In this document: positions 1 to 5,853 of the stretch, piece by piece
Layout: each line of letters starts with the position of its first letter
Numbering within the stretch: the first letter of the stretch is position 1
From: Deltaproteobacteria bacterium
GTDB taxonomy: Bacteria > Desulfobacterota > Binatia > Bin18
Reading direction: 5' to 3'
Length of the DNA: 5,853 nt
Assembly: GCA_016200595.1 (NCBI GenBank)
Contig: JACQEL010000083.1
Span: forward strand, 1-5,853
Program-made: the position numbers and the translations under genes
Notes under the pieces: model-generated
What the model saw: only the letters and a program-made list of their open reading frames with translations
Database searches by the model: none
What the model was told of the DNA's origin: nothing

Positions 1-1000
1 AGCCAGCCCCAACCCCGTGCCCCCCTTCTGGCGCGAGTCCGAGGCATCGACCTGCTGAAAGCGCTCAAAGATACTCTCCAGCTTGTCGGCGGGAATCCCC
101 CGCCCCTGATCCTGCACCGTAAACACTGCCTCTTCCCCCTGGCGCTGGACCTGCAGGTGCACGGTCGTCTGGGGCGGGGAGAACTTGAGCGCATTACTGA
201 GCAGATTGGTCAGGGTTTGCACCAACCGGTCGGGGTCGGCCCACAGGCGGAGCGGCGCAGCCCCTACGGCCAGCGTCACCTCCGCCTTGTCGGCGAGCGC
301 TCGCATCTCATCGCTGGCCTGGCTGAGCACGGCCGCGGCGTCACAGAGGCGATATTGCATCAGGACCTTGCCAGACTGCATCCGTTCAATGTCCAAAATG
401 TCGTTGATCAGCCGTACCAGCCGGTCGGTGTTATTGACGGCAATCTCCAACATGCGCTGGCCTTTGTCGGGCAGCGCGCCCACCAGCCCGCTGCTCAGCA
501 GCCCCAAGGCGCCGCGAATGGAGGTGAGGGGCGTGCGCAGTTCATGGCTGACCACCGAGATAAATTCATCCTTCATGCGCTCCACCGCCCGCCGCTCGCT
601 GATGTCCCTGAAGGCGACAACCACCCCGGCAATCTGGCCGTTTTCTCGCATTGGGGCACTCGTATATTCGACGGGGAAACTGGTGCCATCTTTGCACCAG
701 AATACCTCATTCGCCACCTGATGGAGGGTGCCGTCGGTGAAGGTCACCTCAATTGGGCATTCCGTGCGTGGGTAGGGAGTGCCGTCTGACCTGGAGTGAT
801 GCAGCAGGTCGTGCATGGAGTGTCCGAGCAGTTCCTCGGGTGAATATCCAACTATTCTCGCCGCGGCGGGATTCACAAAAATCGCTTTTCGCTGGCGGTC
901 CAGCACATAGATGCCATCAGCGACCGATTGCAGAATCAATTCTTGCTGATGGCGGAGTTGTTCGAGCTCGGCCTCAGCCTGCCTGCGTTCGGTAATGTCC
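1..1000 (-). repeat. Duplicated kinase chassis, copy A (PAS-HisKA-HATPase)
   Basis: This stretch aligns base for base with copy B at a constant offset of 3563, checked at several anchors: the HisKA codon at 546 against 4109, GTCCAAAATG at 391 against 3954, and AATTC at 938 against 4501. A hand-counted 60-base slice (391-450) shows 8 mismatches, about 87% identity. Similarity fades at about 1000, in the linker between the fourth and fifth PAS domains. The left limit is set by the window edge. It is coding sequence, a paralogous duplication rather than a mobile element. Confidence 0.88.
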
Positions 1001-2715
1001 TCGACCGTCCCTACATAGCCGAGCGGGGTATGGGAATCGGACTGCAACACTGTGGCCTGTGCGCGTACCCAACGGGTCTCACCGTTGGGGTGGCGAAAGC
1101 GGAACTCGTGAGAAAACTTGCGACCTGCGCTGACACACGCCTGCCACTCGGCCAGCACTTTCTCGGTATCTTCCGGGGCAATGGCGATGAGCCAGCCATT
1201 ACCGAGGCTCTCTTCGGCTGTCATTCCCGCAATTTCCTGCCACCGCGAGTTCGTGTACAGGCAAGCACCGGCCACGTCATTCGAGAAAATACCGACGGGC
1301 GAAGAAGCGGAGAGTAAACGGAAGCGCTCTTCACTCTCCCGCAACGCTTGTTCCGCCCGTTTGCGCTCCGTGACATCGCGGGAGTTCACCACAATTCCTG
1401 CCACTGCAGGATTAGCGAGCAGATTCTTGCCTATCCCTTCGAGATACCGCCATGACCCATCTTTATGGCGAAAGCGGAACTCCATCGTGACGATATGGTC
1501 GGGAATCTCGATTCCTTGCACGAACGTCTGCAGTAGCTGCTCGAGATCTTCCGGGTGGACGAAGGCAAAAGCATTCTGGCCGGCTAATTCCTCCATGGTA
1601 TAGCCCAGCACTCGCTCGCCAGACGGCCCCTGGTACTGGACGGTGCCGTCGGCGTTGAGGATCGACATGATATCTGAGGCATTTTCGATGAGCGCGCGGA
1701 AATATTCCTCGCGGTGGCGCAGTACCTCCTCTGCCTGCTTGCGTGCCGTGATGTCTTCCACCATTCCCACGGCGAACTGGGGCTCGCCCCTAGCCCCCTC
1801 AATGAGGGAGACAGTCAGACGGATCCAAATTAAGCCCCCGTCTTTGCGAATGTAGCGCTTCTCGCGTTGGTAGTACTCTCGTTTGTTCGCCATCAACTCT
1901 TGAAAGAGGTCCCAATCCACCTCCCGGTCCTCCGGATAGGTAAATTCGGTGAAGACCATCCCACGTAACTCTTCCTCGCTGTAGCCGAGCATCTCTTGCA
2001 AAGCAGGATTGCTCCGTACCAGCCGTCCTTCCAGGTTTGACAACCCAATGCCAATCGCGGCGTTCTCGAAGATAGTGCGGAGTCGTATTTCACTCTCGCG
2101 CAGCGCCTCCTCCATTTGCCGCCGTGCGCTGACATCGCGAACAATGACCAAAATGCTCGCGACTGTTCCTTCGCGGAATTGGGGGGTAGCCGTGAACTCC
2201 CAGGTGTGAACTGCCCCCGACCTGAAAAGCACACGGAGTTCAGAGAGTGGAGGTGTTTCTCCCTGGAGGAGCTGGTGAAAGATCTCTAAGGCACGAGGAC
2301 GATCATCGGGGTAGACGAACGGCACAAAGGATTTTTCGAGCCACTCAGTCCGCGACCAATCGGTGACGGTTTCAAAGGCCGGGTTTAGTGAAGTAAATGT
2401 TCCGTCGGTAGAGACGGTGAAAATGACGTCCTTGGCAGTTTCCACCAGACGGCGATAGCGGTCCTCTGATTCCCGTAGCGCCTCTTCTCTGCGCTGGCGT
2501 TCGCGATCGAGCCGGTTCAGAGTCGCCGCGTTCAGCCACACGAGTACGACGAACAGGAGGCTCGTTCCTGCCACCATGAGCACGACCTCTAGGGTAGGAA
2601 TATTGAGCGTCCACCCTAAAAGAACGAGACCAGCGAGCAAGATGAGTCCAGCACTCGCCGTCCGGGAATAGGCTTTGGCCGAAGAGAACGGTTGAGAGTT
2701 GCCGTGCGTACTCAT
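1..2715 (-). CDS. Multi-PAS sensor histidine kinase, C-terminus cut by window edge
   Basis: The minus frame is open from ATG at 2715 to base 1, giving 905 codons without a stop; the true C-terminus lies outside. Two hydrophobic helices (about residues 21-39 and 43-63), separated by only a few residues, anchor it in the inner membrane with no real periplasmic sensor. Five PAS domains follow: about 83-197, 208-325, 336-451, 462-577 and 588-708, each ending in a RDVS/EDIT/RDIS-type strand and joined by ALRESE-type helical linkers. HisKA (about 714-780) has the H-box SHELRTPL with phospho-acceptor H724. HATPase_c shows the N-box with N841, the DQGRGIP G1 box and GTGLGLA at 899-905, where the window stops. 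It should autophosphorylate in response to cytosolic or membrane cues; the ligand is unknown. A receiver domain probably follows beyond the edge, inferred from the paralogue at 3027-5549. The ribosome-binding site is weak (GTGGACATC before ATG); a GTG three codons upstream is an alternative start. Kinase identity is certain, specificity is not. Confidence 0.95.
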   Translation of the reverse strand, partial: MSTHGNSQPFSSAKAYSRTASAGLILLAGLVLLGWTLNIPTLEVVLMVAGTSLLFVVLVWLNAATLNRLDRERQRREEALRESEDRYRRLVETAKDVIFTVSTDGTFTSLNPAFETVTDWSRTEWLEKSFVPFVYPDDRPRALEIFHQLLQGETPPLSELRVLFRSGAVHTWEFTATPQFREGTVASILVIVRDVSARRQMEEALRESEIRLRTIFENAAIGIGLSNLEGRLVRSNPALQEMLGYSEEELRGMVFTEFTYPEDREVDWDLFQELMANKREYYQREKRYIRKDGGLIWIRLTVSLIEGARGEPQFAVGMVEDITARKQAEEVLRHREEYFRALIENASDIMSILNADGTVQYQGPSGERVLGYTMEELAGQNAFAFVHPEDLEQLLQTFVQGIEIPDHIVTMEFRFRHKDGSWRYLEGIGKNLLANPAVAGIVVNSRDVTERKRAEQALRESEERFRLLSASSPVGIFSNDVAGACLYTNSRWQEIAGMTAEESLGNGWLIAIAPEDTEKVLAEWQACVSAGRKFSHEFRFRHPNGETRWVRAQATVLQSDSHTPLGYVGTVEDITERRQAEAELEQLRHQQELILQSVADGIYVLDRQRKAIFVNPAAARIVGYSPEELLGHSMHDLLHHSRSDGTPYPRTECPIEVTFTDGTLHQVANEVFWCKDGTSFPVEYTSAPMRENGQIAGVVVAFRDISERRAVERMKDEFISVVSHELRTPLTSIRGALGLLSSGLVGALPDKGQRMLEIAVNNTDRLVRLINDILDIERMQSGKVLMQYRLCDAAAVLSQASDEMRALADKAEVTLAVGAAPLRLWADPDRLVQTLTNLLSNALKFSPPQTTVHLQVQRQGEEAVFTVQDQGRGIPADKLESIFERFQQVDASDSRQKGGTGLGLA

Positions 2716-2835
2716 GATGTCCACGGGCGAAAATAGTGGGGGGTGAACCGTCTCGGGTCTTTCCTCTCCCCGGAGAAAAATCGCCGCTCTTTTTGCTCTA
2801 CACGAAGCCGGGGAGAAAAACAAATGGCAGAGGGG
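2716..2835. other. Short gap between the two kinases, no gene seen
   Basis: About 120 bases lie between the stop of the orphaned receiver frame and the ATG of kinase 1. I see no convincing sigma-70 promoter and no GC hairpin followed by a T-tract on the minus strand. The only structure is the inverted repeat listed separately. The spacing is compatible with either read-through from kinase 2 or a weak independent promoter. Confidence 0.6.
2765..2816. repeat. 9-bp perfect inverted repeat with 34-base spacer
   Basis: TCTCCCCGG at 2765-2773 is exactly reverse-complementary to CCGGGGAGA at 2808-2816. Each arm is also followed by an A-run on the plus strand (GGAGAAAAA and GGGGAGAAAAA). The loop is long and neither strand has a terminator-like T-tract after the second arm, so I do not call it an intrinsic terminator. 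It lies 50-100 bases upstream of the kinase 1 start and could be an operator-like dyad or chance. Confidence 0.4.
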
Positions 2836-3252
2836 TTAATGACCGAGAGGCGTTTGCGCATGACGAGAGAGAGTATTTCTCGCATGCGGCACAGCCCGCA
2901 GGAGCAGGGACATGAGGTGCTCCTCGAATTCTTCAGGCGTAATACGGCCTTTGGTGAAAAATTCCGTATGGTCTAACTGTAGCCGGTGGCGTTCGCTGTC
3001 GTCTAAGTCTTTGGCTGAATACACAACTAACGGGATACAATGGAGCTGATCCTGCTGGCGGAGCCAGTCGACGACGGCAAATCCGTCGTTGTCAGATAAG
3101 ATGAGATCAAGGACGAGTAATACTGGCCTGAGCTGAGCGCAGAGTTGGTGGGCGGTAGAAGGTTGCCATTTTGCCGCTGGACACCGCTCAGAATAATGAG
3201 CGGAATATTGCTGGTCTCCGGTCTCTCTTTCAGGACTGCCATGGTCTCCCAC
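2836..3252 (-). pseudogene. Orphaned second half of a receiver (REC2) domain, out of frame with kinase 2
   Basis: This frame is shifted relative to the kinase 2 frame and ends at TAA 2836-2838. Receiver similarity begins only near 3165 with AHQLCAQLRP. It continues through beta 3 RPVLLVLDL (aspartate codon 3106-3108), the DGFAVVDWLR helix, beta 4 IPLVVYSAKD and beta 5 FFTKGRITPEEFE (lysine codon 2950-2952). That is the C-terminal half of a REC domain of the type found as the second receiver of double-receiver hybrid kinases. Beta 1 with its acidic pair, alpha 1 and beta 2 are absent. Residues encoded between about 3170 and the nominal ATG at 3252 are an out-of-frame reading of REC1, and no ribosome-binding site is evident, so independent translation is unlikely. 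I read it as the tail of kinase 2 stranded by a frame-changing deletion. A gene caller might list it as a 138-residue response regulator. Confidence 0.75.
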
Positions 3253-5549
3253 CCACTCATGCCCGGCATGAGCAGATCCAACAGAATGGCTGCCGGACGG
3301 GTGACGAGCGCCCGCTCAATGGCTTCCTGACCCGAGGCAGCTTTAAGTACCTGATAGCCGTGCTGTTCTAACATCGCGCCCACGACCTCCAGCACCGACG
3401 GATCGTCATCACAGACCAGCACTAACGGCGGTCCGGGGAGAGCTGACATGGACTCCTCTGCCTCTCGCCGCGCCGGCAACGTGAAATAAAACGTACTGCC
3501 TTGCCCTACAGTGCTCTCCACCCAAATCCGTCCGCCGTGTTGCTGCACGATGCTGCGACAGATCGCCAGGCCCAAACCGGTCCCGCCCTTCTGGCGCGAG
3601 TCCGAAGCATCCACCTGCTGGAAGCGCTCAAAGATGCTTTCGCGTTTATCCGCAGGAATCCCGCGGCCTTGGTCTCTCACTGTGAATATCGCTTCCTCGC
3701 CCTGCAGCGCCACGCTGACCCACACCGTGCCTCCTGCCGTGGAAAACTTGATGGCATTGCTCACCAAATTTGTCAGCGTTTGCACGACGCGGTCGGGGTC
3801 GGCCCAGAGTTGGAGGGGCTGAGGGGTCACGGCCAAGGTAATGCCTGCTTTCTCAGCCAGCCCCCGCATCTCATCGGTCGCTTGGGTCAGCAGGGCGCCG
3901 GCATCACACAGTTGGCGCTGCATGGTGACTTTGCCGGACTGCATACGCTCAATGTCCAAAATGTCGTTGATCAACCGCACCAGGCGATCCGTGTTATTGA
4001 CCGCAATTTCCAGCATCCGCTGCCCTTTTTCGGGGAGAGCGCCAATCAGGCCGCTGGTCAGTAGCCCGAGAGCGCCGCGGATCGAGGTCAACGGGGTGCG
4101 CAGTTCGTGGCTCACGACCGAGATAAATTCGTCCTTCAGCCGTTCGACCGCCCGCTGCTCACTGATGTCTCTAAAGGTGACAACCGTACCAGCAACTTCA
4201 CCCTGTTCTCGAATCGGGGCACTCGTGTACTCGACCGGAAAGCTCGTCCCATCCCTCCGCCAAAAGACCTCGTTGGTCACATGATGGAGACTGCCATCCT
4301 GAAGCGTCAGAGAGATCGGACATTCTTCGCGCGGGTAGGGAGTTCCATCTGACTTTGAGTGATGCAGAGTCTCATGCATGGACTGCCCAATCAGCTCTTC
4401 GGCTTCATCCCCAATCATGCGCACCGCCGCCGGATTGACAAAGATGACTTTTCCTTGCAGGTCCAACACCTGAATGCCGTCAGCCACCGACCGCAAAATC
4501 AATTCCTGTTGATGCTTGAGCCGTGCCAATTCGGCCTCGGCCCGTTTGCGAGCGGTGATATCCTCGGTGTGCAGCACCAGCAGGTCAGGCGGAACGAAAG
4601 CACAGGTAATCGCTAAATACTTATCCTCTCCAGTCGTGAGCAGCCTATAGGGCAGCTCGCGTCTAAGCACGGCTTTCTCAGCAGCACACTGGCGAAGAAT
4701 TTTTACTACTTCGGGTCTCTCCTTATGGGTCTCACTGGCGGGCTTGCCCATGAGGTTCGCCATCCCGCCACGGGTCAAGATTTCCGCGGCATCGTTGTAA
4801 TCTACTAAGACAAAGTCTTCGCCACTCTTCTGCCAGGTGTAGGTGGGAATCGGAATCCCCTTGTATTGCGCCTTCACCCGGGCTTCGCTCTCTCGCAGGG
4901 CTGCCTCGGTCCGGGTGCGCGCAGCGACATCGCGGTAAACGACTAAGCCTGAGACGGCAACAAACAGCAGGGCTAAGACGTTTCGCGTGATAACAGCAAA
5001 AAACATCCAGCGTGCGATGGCGTTAAGATCCTCATGCCGTGTTTTGAACAAGTCTTGCTCCGCCTCTTGCATTTCACTGATGACCTGGCCGATATGGTTG
5101 ATAACTGGTTTGCCCTGACCTTCCAGCAGTTGTGTCTGCGCGGCCGCGACCCCAGTTTGCCTTTGCAAGTCGATGGTCTCTTGAAGGTCAGCGAAAGCTT
5201 TCGTCACTAAGGGTTCGAGCGTAACGAGCCTCTGCTGCTGATGAGGATTATCCGCAGTCAGGTGCCGAAGATCCCCTAGCTCTTGCTGGGTTGCTCCAGC
5301 CGCCACGTGATACGTTTCTAGCTCAGACTCATCTCCAGTGAGGAGATAATTACGCTGCCCGAGCTCAGCAGCCAGCAGTCGGGCGGACACGCCGTTGAGG
5401 TCGGTCAGAACCTGTAAACTCTGTTCCACCCGTCCAGCAGCCTGAGCGAAGTCGGTCATCGCCCGGGACGAGACTACGCTGGCCCCGCTCAGGGCGAGTA
5501 ACGCGAACCCGAAGGTGGCACCAATCTTTTGACCTGTGGAGAATTGCAT
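3027..5549 (-). CDS. CHASE3-PAS-PAS hybrid histidine kinase with disrupted receiver
   Basis: This predicted inner-membrane hybrid kinase has 840 residues from the chosen ATG at 5549. TM1 (about 9-30) and TM2 (about 181-204) flank a periplasmic CHASE3 domain (about 40-176) with the family signature RNYLLTGDE at 66-74. PAS domains follow at about 220-335 and 345-465. HisKA has SHELRTPL with H481, and HATPase_c has N598, DQGRGIP and GTGLGLA. A receiver begins near 708 with the acidic pocket D714-D716 and phospho-acceptor D758 in LLDLLMPGMSGW. After beta 4 (IPLIILSG, ending about 790) similarity stops. The last 50 residues are low-complexity, Ser/Thr-rich and look like out-of-frame translation, so the beta 5 lysine and alpha 5 are missing. 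Kinase activity may be intact, but receiver function is doubtful. The frame stays open to an ATG at 5771, but that start lies inside a palindromic repeat. The chosen ATG has GAGG five bases upstream and places TM1 at the N-terminus. It lies upstream of kinase 1 on the same strand, possibly co-transcribed. Confidence 0.9.
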   Translation of the reverse strand: MQFSTGQKIGATFGFALLALSGASVVSSRAMTDFAQAAGRVEQSLQVLTDLNGVSARLLAAELGQRNYLLTGDESELETYHVAAGATQQELGDLRHLTADNPHQQQRLVTLEPLVTKAFADLQETIDLQRQTGVAAAQTQLLEGQGKPVINHIGQVISEMQEAEQDLFKTRHEDLNAIARWMFFAVITRNVLALLFVAVSGLVVYRDVAARTRTEAALRESEARVKAQYKGIPIPTYTWQKSGEDFVLVDYNDAAEILTRGGMANLMGKPASETHKERPEVVKILRQCAAEKAVLRRELPYRLLTTGEDKYLAITCAFVPPDLLVLHTEDITARKRAEAELARLKHQQELILRSVADGIQVLDLQGKVIFVNPAAVRMIGDEAEELIGQSMHETLHHSKSDGTPYPREECPISLTLQDGSLHHVTNEVFWRRDGTSFPVEYTSAPIREQGEVAGTVVTFRDISEQRAVERLKDEFISVVSHELRTPLTSIRGALGLLTSGLIGALPEKGQRMLEIAVNNTDRLVRLINDILDIERMQSGKVTMQRQLCDAGALLTQATDEMRGLAEKAGITLAVTPQPLQLWADPDRVVQTLTNLVSNAIKFSTAGGTVWVSVALQGEEAIFTVRDQGRGIPADKRESIFERFQQVDASDSRQKGGTGLGLAICRSIVQQHGGRIWVESTVGQGSTFYFTLPARREAEESMSALPGPPLVLVCDDDPSVLEVVGAMLEQHGYQVLKAASGQEAIERALVTRPAAILLDLLMPGMSGWETMAVLKERPETSNIPLIILSGVQRQNGNLLPPTNSALSSGQYYSSLISSYLTTTDLPSSTGSASRISSIVSR
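3564..4563 (-). repeat. Duplicated kinase chassis, copy B (PAS-HisKA-HATPase)
   Basis: This is the partner of copy A, in the same orientation and without indels. The encoded proteins share identical runs around the H-box and in the HisKA dimerisation helices (for example NNTDRLVRLINDILDIERM), and again from QQVDASDSRQKGGTGLGLA. Upstream of about 4563 the sensor regions no longer match. The homology may continue left of 3564 into the receiver region, but the equivalent part of copy A is outside the window. Confidence 0.88.
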
Positions 5550-5766
5550 ACGGGCCTCGTCCCCGATCAAGCCGCAGGGAGCTGCGACGGGAAACCGGAT
5601 ATCGGGGTAGCCCTTTTCGGCCTGGCTGTCTACAGGTAGGAAGCGGCAGAAATGACGAGAGGAAAGATGTGTTTTGCCCTGGTGGGAGCACGAGCGGGAC
5701 GCCGGCATAAGAAGCACCCAAGCTGGGCGTGCTCCTAGTGGTTCACCATACTGAAGATGAGGGGTT
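5550..5766. other. Leader region upstream of kinase 2, no gene seen
   Basis: The kinase frame is open through this stretch, but its translation (rich in Pro, Cys, Arg and His, with no domain signature) does not look like a kinase N-terminus. I see no clear -35/-10 pair, riboswitch-like structure or RNA gene. The promoter for kinase 2 is presumably here or further upstream. Confidence 0.5.
5555..5558 (-). promoter_or_regulatory. Ribosome-binding site deciding the kinase 2 start
   Basis: On the minus strand GAGG (within GGGGACGAGG) lies five bases before the ATG at 5549. The protein starting there begins MQFSTGQKIG followed directly by the first membrane helix, as expected for a CHASE3 kinase. 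This favours this start over the ATG 74 codons upstream. Confidence 0.55.
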
Positions 5767-5851
5767 GTCATTGCGAGCGCGGCGAAGCAATCTTTGTCTT
5801 TCCTGCTCGACTCGTGCGAGATTGCTTCGTCGCTCCGCTCCTCGCAATGAC
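5767..5851. repeat. GTCATTGCGAG-type palindromic repeat (REP/MITE-like)
   Basis: The left arm at 5767-5793 begins GTCATTGCGAGC and ends GCGAAGCAATCT. The right arm at 5819-5851, reverse-complemented, begins GTCATTGCGAGG and ends GACGAAGCAATCT. The arms match except for a small insertion of about six bases and a few substitutions, with a spacer of about 25 bases containing a minor CTCG/CGAG hairpin. Repeats with this GTCATTGCGAG...GAAGCAATCT consensus are familiar as dispersed intergenic palindromes in several environmental bacterial groups. The element has no coding capacity; the transcript would form a strong cruciform or hairpin. Whether it is mobilised by a transposase in trans cannot be told here. 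Confidence 0.8.
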
Positions 5852-5853
5852 CC

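Noticed and set aside
157..789. Plus-strand open frame of 210 residues opposite the kinase 1 PAS/HisKA region
   Set aside because: It lies antisense to a clear HisKA domain. A similar frame (3501-4064) appears opposite the paralogous part of kinase 2, which the duplicated GC-rich kinase sequence explains. No recognisable domain or ribosome-binding site.
2765..2816. Rho-independent terminator after kinase 2
   Set aside because: The stem is short with a 34-base loop, and no T-run follows the distal arm on the transcribed strand.
3140..3210. Programmed ribosomal frameshift joining the two receiver frames
   Set aside because: No slippery heptamer is visible. Even after a shift the product would lack the end of REC1 and the beginning of REC2, so a deletion explains the data better.
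3501..4352. Several plus-strand frames opposite the kinase 2 core
   Set aside because: They are antisense shadows of conserved kinase coding sequence, with the reading constrained by the sense protein.
5767..5851. CRISPR repeat or tRNA-like structure at the right edge
   Set aside because: There is only one palindromic unit with no repeated spacing, and no cloverleaf or CCA end. It fits a dispersed intergenic palindrome.
1..5853. A previously undescribed defence or biosynthetic system
   Set aside because: All recognisable coding content is two-component signalling. No effector, nuclease, transposase, reverse transcriptase or biosynthetic gene is present.

Overview
This window reads as accessory signal-transduction DNA from a GC-rich environmental bacterium (high fifties per cent GC, judged by eye). 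Everything that codes lies on the minus strand. The evidence does not allow a confident taxon. The large PAS-rich hybrid kinases and the GTCATTGCGAG-type palindromic repeat at the right edge suit a large-genome Deltaproteobacteria/NC10/Nitrospirae/Tectomicrobia-like lineage, but that is inference.

Layout from right to left, in the direction of transcription. An imperfect inverted repeat (5767-5851) sits at the right edge. About 217 bp with no recognisable gene follows (5550-5766). Kinase 2 (start 5549) is a membrane-bound CHASE3-PAS-PAS-HisKA-HATPase-REC hybrid histidine kinase. Its C-terminal receiver region is damaged: receiver 1 stops being recognisable after its fourth beta strand, and the second half of another receiver continues in a different frame (2836 to about 3165). 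This looks like an internal deletion of roughly 70-80 codons that also shifted the frame. A gap of about 120 bp with an inverted repeat (arms 2765-2773 and 2808-2816) separates it from kinase 1. Kinase 1 starts at 2715 and runs off the left edge. It is a two-TM, five-PAS HisKA-HATPase kinase cut within the GTGLGLA (G2) box.

The two kinases are paralogues that share one output chassis. Window 1 to about 1000 and 3564 to about 4563 align without a gap at a constant offset of 3563 bp, covering the last PAS, HisKA and most of HATPase. The sensor halves are unrelated: CHASE3 plus one PAS in kinase 2, and two short TM helices plus four PAS domains in kinase 1. The similarity ends at the PAS-PAS linker, as expected for sensor swapping after tandem duplication. 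Both would autophosphorylate on the HisKA histidine (H724 and H481) and pass phosphate to receiver domains. No DNA-binding output, transporter or other effector gene is visible.

I found no RNA gene, CRISPR array, transposase or novel defence system. The points most worth checking are the broken double receiver, the duplicated chassis and the dispersed palindromic repeat.
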